Shown here one piece after another: positions 27,074 through 36,354 of a stretch of 64,000 nt of DNA. The notes below the pieces were generated by a model that was given only the letters and a program-made list of their open reading frames with translations, made no database searches and had not been told where the DNA came from. Made by a program: the position numbers and the translations under genes. The DNA is from an uncultured Oscillospiraceae bacterium (lineage in GTDB: Bacteria; Bacillota; Clostridia; Oscillospirales; Oscillospiraceae). The stretch lies in assembly GCA_947632155.1 (NCBI GenBank), contig CANROF010000003.1, forward strand, positions 16,304 through 80,303, given 5' to 3'. How positions within the stretch are numbered: the stretch's first letter is position 1; every line of letters starts with the position of its first letter.

Positions 27074-28575
27074 ATCCCAAGTACATTGTCGTCCAGGCCG
27101 GGGGCAAGGGGACGCGGATGAAGCATCTGACCCGGAACAAGCCCAAGGCACTGGTGCCTATCGACAATTTGCCCATGCTTTTCCACCTGTTCCGCAAATA
27201 CCCGGACAGCCGGTACGTCATCATCGGGGACTACAAGTGCGACGTGCTGGAGCGGTATCTGGCGGCCTTCGCGGACGTGGAGTACACCACAGTCAGGGCC
27301 ACGGGATGTAGCGGCACCTGCGCGGGGCTAAGTCAGGCCGTGGACAAGCTTCCGGAGGGCGAGCCCTTTATGCTCATCTGGTCCGACCTCATCCTCCCCA
27401 AGAACTTTGAGCTGCCCGATGAGTCCGGGGACTACATCGGCGTGGCCAAGGACTTTCCATGCCGGTGGAAGTACGAGGACGGATTGTTCGTTGAGGAGCG
27501 TTCGGACACTTTCGGCGTAGCGGGACTCTTTGTATTCCACGACAAATCGGCCCTGGCGGGCGTGCCGGAGGAGGGGGAGCTGGTCCGGTGGCTCTCCGAG
27601 ACAGGACTGACTTTCCAAAGTCTTCCCCTGCGCCGCGTCAAGGAGTACGGACTGCTGTCAGAATATGAGAAGCTGGAATCCTCCCGCTGCCGGCCCTTCA
27701 ACCGGACGTACATTGAGGACGGCTTTTTCGTGAAGGAGCCCATCGACGACCAGGGCCGGGGCCTTGCCAAGCGGGAGGCCGCCTGGTACAGGCGGGTCCA
27801 GGGCCGGCATTTCCCCAATATTCCCAACATTGTCTCCTACGAGCCGCTGAAGATGGAGCTCATAGGCGGCAGGGCCATCTACGAGTACGATGACCTTACA
27901 TACGGCGAAAAGGCGGAGCTTTTAAGGCAGATCATCGGCTGCCTGAAGTCCGTCCAGGCGCTGGAGAGCGTCCCCTCGGACCGGGCCAGCTTCGACGAGG
28001 CGTACATCGGAAAGACCTTTCAACGGCTTGAAAAGGTCAAAAATCTTGTTCCCTTTGCCAACAACGAGACTGTCACAGTCAATGGCCGGAGATGCCGCAA
28101 CGTGTTCTTCCACCGAGAGGAATTAGAAAACCAGATTGCCCAATACTTCCCGCCATCCTTCAAGCTTATCCACGGGGACTGCACCTTCTCCAACATGATG
28201 CTCCGGACGGACGGCACTCCGGTGCTCATCGACCCCCGGGGGTACTTCGGCGCCACTGAGCTATACGGCGACCCGGCCTACGACTGGTCCAAGCTCTACT
28301 ACTCCGTGGTGGGTAATTACGACCAGTTCAACCGCAAGCGGTTTTCATTGGGGATAGGGGAGGACAGCGTAGAGCTGCAAATCGCCTCCAACGGCTGGGA
28401 GAGCCTGGAGCCTGAGTTCTTCCGCCTCTTGGGGGATGAGGTGACGCCGGAGCAGGTGAAGCTCATCCACGCCATCATCTGGCTGTCCCTGACCACCTAC
28501 GCCTGGGAGGACTACGACTCCATATGCGGGGCCTATTACAACGGACTATATTATTTGGAGGAAGTACTGAAATGA
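27070..28575 (+). CDS. Fused sugar-phosphate nucleotidyltransferase and APH-like kinase
   Basis: 501 residues. The N-terminal half is a nucleotidyltransferase (AGGKGTRM at 9-16, KPKALVPIDNLPM). The C-terminal half (about 240-500) has the kinase motif HGDCTFSN from H368 and a following IDPRG metal site, as in choline and aminoglycoside kinases. One protein may thus phosphorylate a small hydroxyl compound or sugar and then activate it with a nucleotide. It is followed by SIS isomerase and HAD phosphatase genes, suggesting a complete precursor module. The substrate is not known. The ATG at 27070 overlaps the previous stop. Confidence 0.85.
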   Translation: MNPKYIVVQAGGKGTRMKHLTRNKPKALVPIDNLPMLFHLFRKYPDSRYVIIGDYKCDVLERYLAAFADVEYTTVRATGCSGTCAGLSQAVDKLPEGEPFMLIWSDLILPKNFELPDESGDYIGVAKDFPCRWKYEDGLFVEERSDTFGVAGLFVFHDKSALAGVPEEGELVRWLSETGLTFQSLPLRRVKEYGLLSEYEKLESSRCRPFNRTYIEDGFFVKEPIDDQGRGLAKREAAWYRRVQGRHFPNIPNIVSYEPLKMELIGGRAIYEYDDLTYGEKAELLRQIIGCLKSVQALESVPSDRASFDEAYIGKTFQRLEKVKNLVPFANNETVTVNGRRCRNVFFHREELENQIAQYFPPSFKLIHGDCTFSNMMLRTDGTPVLIDPRGYFGATELYGDPAYDWSKLYYSVVGNYDQFNRKRFSLGIGEDSVELQIASNGWESLEPEFFRLLGDEVTPEQVKLIHAIIWLSLTTYAWEDYDSICGAYYNGLYYLEEVLK

Positions 28576-29156
28576 GAACATATTTTAAAAACATCCTGAG
28601 CACCATCGAAAAATCCGTCCAATCCATGGACGAGGCGGTGTTCAACCGGCTTCTGGACGAGTGCCAGGCCGTCATCGAGGGCGGCCACAAGGTCATCGTC
28701 AGCGGCCTGGGCAAGAACGTCCCAGTGTGCGATAAATTTGTGGGGACCATGAACTCTCTGGGGCTGCCGGCGGCGTTCATGAACACCAATACCGCCGTCC
28801 ACGGGGACCTGGGGCTTGTAAGACCTGGGGACCTGGTGATCATCCTGACCAAGAGCGGAGAGACAGTGGAGTCCGTATATCTGGCGAAGCTCCTGAAAGC
28901 CAGGGGCGTGGACTTATGGCTGCTGAGCTTCCGGCGGGAGAGCACCCTGGCCCGGGAGATTCCCAAGCACCTGCTCCTGGACCTGGACCACGAGGGGGAC
29001 GAGTGGGACATCGTGCCCAACAACTCCACCACGGTGAATTTGGTGGTGCTCCAGGGCCTGGCGCTGAATCTGGCGGAGCGCCTGGGCGTGACGCTCCACG
29101 ACTTCAAGCAGAATCACCCCGGCGGGGCGATAGGGGAGCAGTTGAAAAATGCCTGA
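28572..29156 (+). CDS. SIS-domain sugar-phosphate isomerase, KdsD/GutQ-like
   Basis: 194 residues, a single SIS domain with VIVSGLGKN, ILTKSGETVES and a C-terminal NHPGGAIGEQL. The HPGG ending is typical of arabinose-5-phosphate isomerases (KdsD, KpsF, GutQ) rather than of GmhA. The CBS domains of full-length KdsD are absent. It may turn ribulose-5-phosphate into arabinose-5-phosphate, the Kdo precursor, which fits the kdsB- and kdsC-like genes downstream. It overlaps neighbours on both sides. Confidence 0.82.
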   Translation: MRTYFKNILSTIEKSVQSMDEAVFNRLLDECQAVIEGGHKVIVSGLGKNVPVCDKFVGTMNSLGLPAAFMNTNTAVHGDLGLVRPGDLVIILTKSGETVESVYLAKLLKARGVDLWLLSFRRESTLAREIPKHLLLDLDHEGDEWDIVPNNSTTVNLVVLQGLALNLAERLGVTLHDFKQNHPGGAIGEQLKNA

Positions 29157-29526
29157 GACGATCATCCTCTCGCCCCTGCCCAAGACGTGGATCCTGGACC
29201 TGGACGGCACCCTTGCGAAGCACAACGGCTACAAACTGGACGGCCATGATACCCTCCTGCCCGGCGCCAAGGAATTTCTCGCCAACATCCGCCCGGAGGA
29301 TACGGTCATCATCCTGACCTCCCGCACGGAGGCGTACCGGGATCTGACCCTGGATTTCCTCAGCCAGAACAACATCCGCTGCGACCACATCCTCTTCAAC
29401 GCGCCATACGGGGAGCGGATCGTAGTCAACGACCGCAAGCCCTCCGGCCTTGCCATGTCCGTGGCGGTGAACACGCCCCGGGACAAGATACCGGATACCA
29501 TATTTAAGGTGGATGAGACGCTGTGA
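29149..29526 (+). CDS. Small HAD-family phosphatase, capsule (EcbF/BcbF-like) type
   Basis: 125 residues. Motif I is LDLDGTLAKHNGY, motif II is IILTSRTEAYRD, and the C-terminal acidic motif is replaced by VVNDRKPSGLA. The compact layout without a cap, with NNIRCDHILFNAPYG, resembles the small phosphatases found in capsule clusters. It probably removes phosphate from a glycan precursor made by the preceding enzymes. It overlaps the isomerase by 8 bases and the next gene by 4. Confidence 0.75.
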   Translation: MPETIILSPLPKTWILDLDGTLAKHNGYKLDGHDTLLPGAKEFLANIRPEDTVIILTSRTEAYRDLTLDFLSQNNIRCDHILFNAPYGERIVVNDRKPSGLAMSVAVNTPRDKIPDTIFKVDETL

Positions 29527-30497
29527 GGGCGCTCAAGGAATTTCTGAAACGGTTTGACCTGCTGCGAATCCCCGTGGTGTTCGTCAAGCGCGTCCTGACG
29601 GGGTACAGGCTGTACAGCAGGCTCATCTCGAAATACGGGGACGACACAGAGCTTCTGGCGACGGCATGGAGAGGAAACGGCGATTACTATATCTGCGCGC
29701 TCTATCTGAAGGCATGGCTCGAAAGAAACGGAGTCAAAAACTTCGTTTTCCTCACCCCCGGCGGCTCCGAGGAAAAGGTCCTCGCCCTGTTCCCAATCTG
29801 CTCAGGCCACACGTACCAGATCCGGGATGAGAATCAATTTGTCTGCCTCTTGAACATGAGGTGCTTCCTGGGGCCCGCGCCCTGCCGGTTCCGAAATCTC
29901 CACCATCAGCAGGCGTTCCCCTACGAAAACATCACAAGCGGCAATCTCCGGGGCTTCCGCGGGCTCAACATGGTGGACTTCTACCTGACCATGGGCTACG
30001 GCCTGGGGCCGGAGGCGCCCCGGGAGCAGCCCCGCTTCCCGGAGGACCGGGAGCGGATGGCGGAATTGTTCCGGGCTCACCGCCTGATCCCCGGGAAAAC
30101 CGTCCTCCTGGCGCCCTATTCCACCGGGCTTGAGCAATTCGCGCCGCCCCGGAGCTTCTGGGCCGGCCTCGCCCAACGCCTCCGGCAGGCCGGTTACACC
30201 GTCTGCACCAACTGCGCCGGTGAGGAGACGCCCATACCGGGGACGGTCCGTCTGTCGCTTCCGTTCCGGGAGCTCGTCCCGTTTTTAAATATCGCCGGCT
30301 GTTTCATCGCCCTCCGCAGCGGCCTGTGCGACGTGGCCTCCACGTCAACCTGCAAAAAGCTCATCCTCCACCCCCGCCAAGCCAAATGGTGGCCCGCCGG
30401 CGCCTCCATCGCGTATACCGGCCTAAACAACATGGCCCTGTGCGAGGATGCGGTGGAGGTGGAAGTTTTTCAAAGTAGAAAAAATAGTAAGATATGA
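29523..30497 (+). CDS. GT9-like (heptosyltransferase-fold) glycosyltransferase
   Basis: 324 residues from a GTG start. Key segments are LIPGKTVLLAPYS, GYTVCTNCAGEETPIPGTV and FLNIAGCFIALRSGLCDVAS, the last resembling the nucleotide-sugar-binding end of GT9 enzymes. The same three segments recur in the C-terminal third of the next protein, so the two are paralogues. Base composition falls sharply at the end of this gene. Confidence 0.72.
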   Translation: MRALKEFLKRFDLLRIPVVFVKRVLTGYRLYSRLISKYGDDTELLATAWRGNGDYYICALYLKAWLERNGVKNFVFLTPGGSEEKVLALFPICSGHTYQIRDENQFVCLLNMRCFLGPAPCRFRNLHHQQAFPYENITSGNLRGFRGLNMVDFYLTMGYGLGPEAPREQPRFPEDRERMAELFRAHRLIPGKTVLLAPYSTGLEQFAPPRSFWAGLAQRLRQAGYTVCTNCAGEETPIPGTVRLSLPFRELVPFLNIAGCFIALRSGLCDVASTSTCKKLILHPRQAKWWPAGASIAYTGLNNMALCEDAVEVEVFQSRKNSKI

Positions 30498-30523
30498 TTT
30501 TGTTGTAAAAAGGAAGAAAACCT

Positions 30524-33472
30524 ATGCGAATACTAGTTATTACAGCACATGACGCAGTGAATCTTTCTGTTGAAAATGTTGTCCGAGAGTTGGTGAGACG
30601 AGGACATCTGGTAGACATTTTTGCTAAGCGCATGGAGAGCAGACATATTCGTATGTTTGCGGATTTACCTATCAAAATAAGGCCGGTCTCCAAACTGAAA
30701 AATGAGATTATAAAAGACTATGACTGTGCATTCTGTCCTATGGATAGTGTAGGTGATTTGATTTTTAACGATATTTATATTTTTTCATACAATTTTATAT
30801 TTTCAAACAGGTGGACAACGCCAGGTGGCGATTTTATGTTTGTACAGACCGAGAACCGCCCGGTTATTCAATGGGAGGACTGCGCTAGAATGGCTGTCGG
30901 CTCACCAAAAAACGACCATCCGAAACTACAGACCGGCCCAAACCGTTCATTTTTATTTATTGATACTGGCCATTTTCCTTACAGTCTGGAAGGGAAAACC
31001 CAACTAGCTGAAATGATTTTAAAAATTGGGAGAAGATTTCCGGATCGAAAGCTTATTGTTAAACCTAGATGGTTGATAAATGAAATTAACGATATTCATA
31101 TTAGCAGGATACATTTGTACAGTGTTATTGATAGTCTTTGCGGAGGGAACCTCCCAAATAATATCGTACTCCTGAACGAACATCTTGATATGCAAGATTT
31201 GATTGATAATGCAGATGTTGTGATTACACCGGGATCAACTGCTTACTTTGAAGCGGCATTAAGAGGGAAAAAGATTCTAATTATCGATGGCCTTGCGTCA
31301 GGGGATTCTATCGATGCTAGAAAAGAGACAATATGGAATCCACAACTTGACATCATGAGAGAAACAGGATGTGTTGTAAATTATCGGGATGTTTTAGACT
31401 ATCTTCCCGATGGCCTTAGTTGCAACGAAGATCATCTAAATCATATTGCGACATATAGGGGAAATGTTTCAAAAGCAATTGCGGAAGTGATGGAATATGT
31501 CTACTGGTCATTCCTGTTTTTTGGTAAGTTTCCCGCAATTAATTCTTATTCCTTGGAGAATTATAAAGAGGAGATGAAGGCTGAAGCTTCAATTAGTTTT
31601 GCCTTACTTAAGAAAAGGAGAATGAAAAATCAAGCGTTACGGATAGCGAGACGATTTGATTGGGTTACAGCAAAGCTTGATTATTCAGAGTGGATAGAAA
31701 CACTTAATTCTACATATGACAAGTATACCACAAGTTACGATGGCCTAAAATCCTTAAAAAAAGACCTTGAAACAAAATTGAAGCAACTGTGGTTAAAATC
31801 GGCTGAGAAAATGAATACAGATTCCATTGATCAATCTGTTTTGTTCAAAGCAATGTATGAACTGGGAAAAGCTGACGAGATCGTGAATATGCCAGCAGAA
31901 ACAGTGTTGTGCAAAGGGGCTTATAATTATTATCTAGCAAAGTATAGTAGCAATAATTCAGTTAAGATTCAATGTTTTATAGAGTACCTTGATGACGTAG
32001 CAAGCCGCCCATTTACGATGTATCCGCAGGATTCAGCGGCCTATCAAAAGGATGCTTATAATTATCTGTTTAATATTTATGATGGCAATAATTTGAGCAC
32101 AGATGATATTTTACGGTTATATTTGTCAATCTACGAAATGCATCTTGAACGCTACGTTACATTCAAGAATAGAAAGAAGATCCATAATTGCCTCCCAAAG
32201 ATTGCCCAAGAATTACTCCCGCTGTATAGCGATAAAGCAATAGAGGCTTTGACAATATACACTCAATATGAAAAGCTATATAACATTCAGGAACTCAGAA
32301 ATAAAATCGCGCGATTGGAGAAAGAGAACAGAGCAATTCGGTCTTGGAAGTTATATCGATTTTGCAATATGTTACATCAGTTGAAATTACTTTCCCAGAA
32401 AGGATTTCACTGTTTACGAGAAAAAGGCTTGGTATATGCACTTAGAAGATGTAAAGAATTATTAAGCGATATAATTGCAAAGTTCAAAAAAAGATTATCT
32501 GAAAAATCAGTATATAGAATATATCACACATATAAAACTAAGGTTATGACGGGGTATTCACTGTATTCTAATTTTACGAAAAAATACGGTGAAACCGCCA
32601 GACTACTGCTCTCTTGTAACGGTACAGGAGATGCATATTTGATTGGGATGATATATAGAGCTTACAAAAATAAATACGTTAACAAGGATGTAACGACAGT
32701 CCTCGCGGTATATGAGAAAACCGGAGAACAAATAGCACGGAACTTTTTTGGCATAGATCCTGTTGAACCATTTTCATTCGATGACTTCAAATGGCTCTGG
32801 AATCTTCTTATGTTTGATACTAAACAAGTTACGCACCTTGAGAGTATACACTATCACAATGTTTACAGGCATACTTTGATTCTTCAATATTTGGATGGTT
32901 TGCATGGATTTAACATTGCGTCAGAACTGTTGGCATTCCTTGATATTGATGCTGCTGATATGGATATGCCCACAATCAAAGGGGATAAAGCATATTTGGA
33001 AAAATTGTTTTCAACTTATAAGTTGATTCCCGGGAAAACAGTTCTACTTGCGCCATACGCAAAATCATTTAGATTCGTGCCTAAAAAGGTGTGGATTAAA
33101 CTGGCTCACTGTCTATCAAGTAAAGGGTATATCGTTTGCACTAATTCAGTTGGAGCGAAGGAACCTGCCATACCAGAGACCGTCCCTATCCTAGTCCCAC
33201 ATTCTCAGGCGGTTCCGTTTTTGGAAATAGCAGGAGCGTGTATTGGGCTACGGAGTGGTTTTTTAGATATCGTAAGTAGCGCCAGGTGCCTAAAAATTGC
33301 AATTTATAATGAGAGCAAATTTTCATGGGGACAAGTTGGAGACTCAAATGAAATCTTCTTTTTATCAGAAATGTATAACCAGCCAAAACAATTCGATTTG
33401 GTGTGGCATGCTAATGACGAAGAAAGCTTTCTGGATAAAATAGTCGCCTTAATAACAGATGAGTTAAGCTGA
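30524..33472 (+). CDS. Large two-domain glycosyltransferase in an AT-rich tract
   Basis: 982 residues. The N-terminal part (about 1-340) is GT-B-like, with ADVVITPGSTAYFEAALRG recalling CDP-glycerol glycerophosphotransferase-type polymerases. A middle helical region (about 340-640) ends in a coiled-coil-like stretch (ELRNKIARLEKENRAI). The C-terminal part (about 660-982) is paralogous to the preceding GT9-like protein (LIPGKTVLLAPYA, GYIVCTNSVG, FLEIAGACIGLRSGF). The gene is clearly AT-rich, with codon use unlike its neighbours, a strong sign of recent transfer. It probably adds two different residues to the surface glycan (inference). Confidence 0.8.
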   Translation: MRILVITAHDAVNLSVENVVRELVRRGHLVDIFAKRMESRHIRMFADLPIKIRPVSKLKNEIIKDYDCAFCPMDSVGDLIFNDIYIFSYNFIFSNRWTTPGGDFMFVQTENRPVIQWEDCARMAVGSPKNDHPKLQTGPNRSFLFIDTGHFPYSLEGKTQLAEMILKIGRRFPDRKLIVKPRWLINEINDIHISRIHLYSVIDSLCGGNLPNNIVLLNEHLDMQDLIDNADVVITPGSTAYFEAALRGKKILIIDGLASGDSIDARKETIWNPQLDIMRETGCVVNYRDVLDYLPDGLSCNEDHLNHIATYRGNVSKAIAEVMEYVYWSFLFFGKFPAINSYSLENYKEEMKAEASISFALLKKRRMKNQALRIARRFDWVTAKLDYSEWIETLNSTYDKYTTSYDGLKSLKKDLETKLKQLWLKSAEKMNTDSIDQSVLFKAMYELGKADEIVNMPAETVLCKGAYNYYLAKYSSNNSVKIQCFIEYLDDVASRPFTMYPQDSAAYQKDAYNYLFNIYDGNNLSTDDILRLYLSIYEMHLERYVTFKNRKKIHNCLPKIAQELLPLYSDKAIEALTIYTQYEKLYNIQELRNKIARLEKENRAIRSWKLYRFCNMLHQLKLLSQKGFHCLREKGLVYALRRCKELLSDIIAKFKKRLSEKSVYRIYHTYKTKVMTGYSLYSNFTKKYGETARLLLSCNGTGDAYLIGMIYRAYKNKYVNKDVTTVLAVYEKTGEQIARNFFGIDPVEPFSFDDFKWLWNLLMFDTKQVTHLESIHYHNVYRHTLILQYLDGLHGFNIASELLAFLDIDAADMDMPTIKGDKAYLEKLFSTYKLIPGKTVLLAPYAKSFRFVPKKVWIKLAHCLSSKGYIVCTNSVGAKEPAIPETVPILVPHSQAVPFLEIAGACIGLRSGFLDIVSSARCLKIAIYNESKFSWGQVGDSNEIFFLSEMYNQPKQFDLVWHANDEESFLDKIVALITDELS

Positions 33473-33539
33473 GAATGATATCTGCAAAAAGAAAAGAAAG
33501 AAATATTATGTTGCACAATGTTACGAAAGGAACATAAAA

Positions 33540-34271
33540 ATGAAAATAATAGGCGTAATCCCAGCAAGATACAAATCCAGCCGCTTCCCCGGTAAGCCTC
33601 TTGCTGATATCTGCGGCAACCCCATGATTTGGTGGGTCTATCAGCAATGTCTGAAAGTCCCGGAACTTGATCTCGTCGTTGTGGCAACAGATGACGAGCG
33701 AATCCGGGCGGTTTGTGAAGAGCTGGGGATGACTGTCATTATGACCTCGGACAAGCATCCGACCGGATCAGACCGTGTCGCAGAGGTGGCGGAGAAGACA
33801 GATGGGGACCTCTACATCAACATTCAAGGCGATGAACCGGTGATACCACCTCAGATGATCCAGGAGGTCATACATATTTTTGACGATCCCACAGTATCCT
33901 TCGGAACTCTGAAAACGGAGATCACAGACAGCGATGAGATCAACGCCAACAGCACCGTGAAAGTTGTCACAGATCAAAATGGAGACGCCCTGTATTTTTC
34001 GAGATCAGTCATCCCCTCAAATTCAAAAGGCGGCCCTTATGCGAAGGTATTTCGCCATGTTGGGATTTATGCCTACAGGAGGGACTTCCTACTCTGGTTT
34101 GGGAAAACCCCACAAAGCGAATTGGAGCTTGGAGAGGGCATAGAGCCGCTTCGGGCAATGGAACACGGGTATAAGATACGAGTACATACAACAGTCTGTA
34201 AGAGTGTGGGGGTCGATTACCCCGAGCACATTAAGACTGTGGAGAAAATCATCAAAAGAGGAACGATATGA
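33540..34271 (+). CDS. kdsB: CMP-Kdo synthetase-like cytidylyltransferase
   Basis: 243 residues, full length for KdsB. Motifs are IPARYKSSRFPGKPL, VVVATDDERI, HPTGSDRVAE and NIQGDEPVIPP. KdsB activates 3-deoxy-manno-octulosonate with CTP. KdsB is typical of Gram-negative bacteria, so its presence next to Gram-positive-type export genes is unusual. The actual sugar may be Kdo or a related 3-deoxy-ulosonate. It overlaps the aldolase gene by 4 bases, tying the two steps together. Confidence 0.9.
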   Translation: MKIIGVIPARYKSSRFPGKPLADICGNPMIWWVYQQCLKVPELDLVVVATDDERIRAVCEELGMTVIMTSDKHPTGSDRVAEVAEKTDGDLYINIQGDEPVIPPQMIQEVIHIFDDPTVSFGTLKTEITDSDEINANSTVKVVTDQNGDALYFSRSVIPSNSKGGPYAKVFRHVGIYAYRRDFLLWFGKTPQSELELGEGIEPLRAMEHGYKIRVHTTVCKSVGVDYPEHIKTVEKIIKRGTI

Positions 34272-35881
34272 GTGACGCAATGCTTTTGGACTGCACCCTG
34301 CGGGACGGGGCCTATCTTGTAGATAAATATTTCGGGGATGACGTGATCCGCGGAATCATTTCTGGTCTTGTTGACGCCAATATCGACATCGTCGAAATTG
34401 GTTTTTTGCAGGATGAGGGCTTTGCCCCTGGAAAAACGGTCTACCTCAACAGCCGTGACGCGCAAAAGTTTGTACCACAGAATCATGGAAAGACCATGTT
34501 TGCGGTGCTGGCGGACTTCAGTAGGTACACGATCAGTAACCTGGATCCATGTGACAGCACATCTTTTGACGCAGTGCGCATTTGTTTTTTTAAGCATGAG
34601 AGATATGACGCGCTGGAGTATTTCCGGGCCGTAAAAGAAAAAGGCTACAAGCTGTTTGTACAGCCTGTAGATATTCTGGGCTACACGGATTCTGAACTCA
34701 TAGAGTTTATTGAGCAAGTCAACAAGATAGAGCCGTACTGCTTTTCTCTTGTGGATACCTTTGGGTCGATGTATGAGGATGATCTTCAAAGAGTATTCAG
34801 CTTAGTGAACCACAATCTTTGCCCTAATGCTAAAATTGGCTTCCACTCCCATAACAATATGCAGATGTCAAGCTCGTTATCTCAGGCATTTTTGGGGATG
34901 TCAGTAGGACATCGCAATGTTATTGTGGATTCCACTGTTTCAGGAATGGGAAGAGGAGCAGGCAACACACCTACGGAGTTGATAGCGCAGTACATGGTTT
35001 CAAAGCTCCAATATCACTACGATATAGACGCAATCCTGGATGTGATAGACAATTACATAACGCCTATAAAAATGCGTGCGAGATGGGGCTATAACACGGA
35101 AATGTTCCTGGCGGGAGCCTACAGCGCCCATGTCAACAATATCGCGTACCTGAAAAAGAAGAACAGCATCCGCTCAAAAGATATGCGGTTTATTTTGAAT
35201 AAAGTTGGCGCTTTGGCCCGGAAACGGTATCACTATGATCTTCTGGAGAGCACATACATGGACCTTGTGAGCGCTGAAATCGACGACAGCGGGAGTATGT
35301 CAAAGCTCGCGGATGAATTGAAAGGGAAGTCTGTGGCCATTATTGCTCCGGGACGTACCGCCACCACAGAAGTGGACAGTATCCTGCAATATATAAGCGT
35401 ATTTTGTGCTTCGGTCATTGCAATCAATTTTGAGCCGGATTCCGTTCCAATAGATTATTTTTACATGAGCAATGTCAATAGATATACGGTGTTTCAACAT
35501 CGCGAGCATCGGTTACCTATCAAGAAAATACTTACCTCCAATATTGTAACGGCTGGCTCAGAGGATGACTATGTGATTTCTTTTTGCCGCCTGTACAAAT
35601 GCGGGTGGCAGTATGGGGATAACTCTACTATTATGCTCCTAAGATTGCTGGATCAAATTGGCGTTGCAGAAATTGGAATCGCGGGACTTGACGGATATGA
35701 TCCGAACATCACAGAAAACCGTAATTATGCCGACAAAGTCTCAGAAAGACCCATAACCGGCAGTGCCGCCATCACGGCAAACAAAGAAATCGAGGAGATG
35801 CTGCAGGATTATCTTGCTACCAGGAAGAATTCCGCACGACTGCATTTTATCACAACATCCAGATTCAGCGGGGTGATTTGA
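34268..35881 (+). CDS. DmpG/HMGL-type pyruvate aldolase with an extra C-terminal domain
   Basis: 537 residues. The N-terminal DRE-TIM barrel (about 1-290) has R12 and D13 in DCTLRDGAY, metal ligands H193 and H195 in GFHSHNNMQ and the loop SGMGRGAGNTPTEL, all as in 4-hydroxy-2-oxovalerate aldolases, which join or split pyruvate and an aldehyde. The C-terminal region (about 310-537, beginning GKSVAIIAPGRTATTEVDS) is not the DmpG communication domain and I do not recognise it. Between kdsB- and kdsC-like genes and with no KdsA in view, it may build the 3-deoxy-ulosonate from pyruvate and a pentose or its phosphate. Confidence 0.82.
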   Translation: MSDAMLLDCTLRDGAYLVDKYFGDDVIRGIISGLVDANIDIVEIGFLQDEGFAPGKTVYLNSRDAQKFVPQNHGKTMFAVLADFSRYTISNLDPCDSTSFDAVRICFFKHERYDALEYFRAVKEKGYKLFVQPVDILGYTDSELIEFIEQVNKIEPYCFSLVDTFGSMYEDDLQRVFSLVNHNLCPNAKIGFHSHNNMQMSSSLSQAFLGMSVGHRNVIVDSTVSGMGRGAGNTPTELIAQYMVSKLQYHYDIDAILDVIDNYITPIKMRARWGYNTEMFLAGAYSAHVNNIAYLKKKNSIRSKDMRFILNKVGALARKRYHYDLLESTYMDLVSAEIDDSGSMSKLADELKGKSVAIIAPGRTATTEVDSILQYISVFCASVIAINFEPDSVPIDYFYMSNVNRYTVFQHREHRLPIKKILTSNIVTAGSEDDYVISFCRLYKCGWQYGDNSTIMLLRLLDQIGVAEIGIAGLDGYDPNITENRNYADKVSERPITGSAAITANKEIEEMLQDYLATRKNSARLHFITTSRFSGVI

Positions 35882-35882
35882 A

Positions 35883-36353
35883 ATGAAATGTTTGTTCATA
35901 GACGTGGACGGAACTTTGACAGACGGAAAGATCTATATGGGCCCAAACGGAGAGGTGTGTAAAGCCTTTGACATCAAAGATGGGTGCGGGATCCACGACA
36001 TTTTGCCCCGATACGGTATTGTTCCAGTCATCATTACCGGCCGGCGCTCGGAAATAGTGGCAAACAGGGCTTGGGAACTGAAAATAACAGAGCTCTATCA
36101 AGGTGTGCGGGACAAATGCGAATGTTTGAATAAGGTCCTTGAAAAATTCAACTGTCCCGCAGACCAGGCCGCCTATATTGGGGACGATCTGTTGGACCTC
36201 CCCGCCATGCGGCTATGTGGCCTCAAAGGCTGCCCGGCAGACGCTGTCCTTGAAGTCCGTGAAATCTGTGACCACGTTTGTAAGGCACCCGGTGGATGTG
36301 GGGCGGTTAGGGAGTTTATCGAGTGGATCATTCAGAAGAACAGGGAAGAATAG
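35883..36353 (+). CDS. kdsC: KdsC-like HAD phosphatase
   Basis: 156 residues. Motif I is DVDGTLTDGKIYMG, then FDIKDGCGI, motif II IITGRRSE and motif IV YIGDDLLDLPAM, ending with CKAPGGCGAVREFIEWI. This is the C0-type phosphatase pattern of KdsC (Kdo-8-phosphate phosphatase) and of the phosphatase domain in sialic-acid enzymes. It starts one base after the aldolase stop. It would remove phosphate before CMP activation. Confidence 0.88.
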   Translation: MKCLFIDVDGTLTDGKIYMGPNGEVCKAFDIKDGCGIHDILPRYGIVPVIITGRRSEIVANRAWELKITELYQGVRDKCECLNKVLEKFNCPADQAAYIGDDLLDLPAMRLCGLKGCPADAVLEVREICDHVCKAPGGCGAVREFIEWIIQKNREE

Positions 36354-36354
36354 T

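Noticed and set aside
28572..30497. ADP/GDP-heptose pathway (GmhA, HddA/HddC, GmhB, heptosyltransferase)
   Set aside because: The isomerase ends in HPGG like KdsD/GutQ rather than GmhA, the kinase is APH-like rather than GHMP-type, and the small HAD resembles capsule phosphatases. The GT9-like fold alone is not enough.
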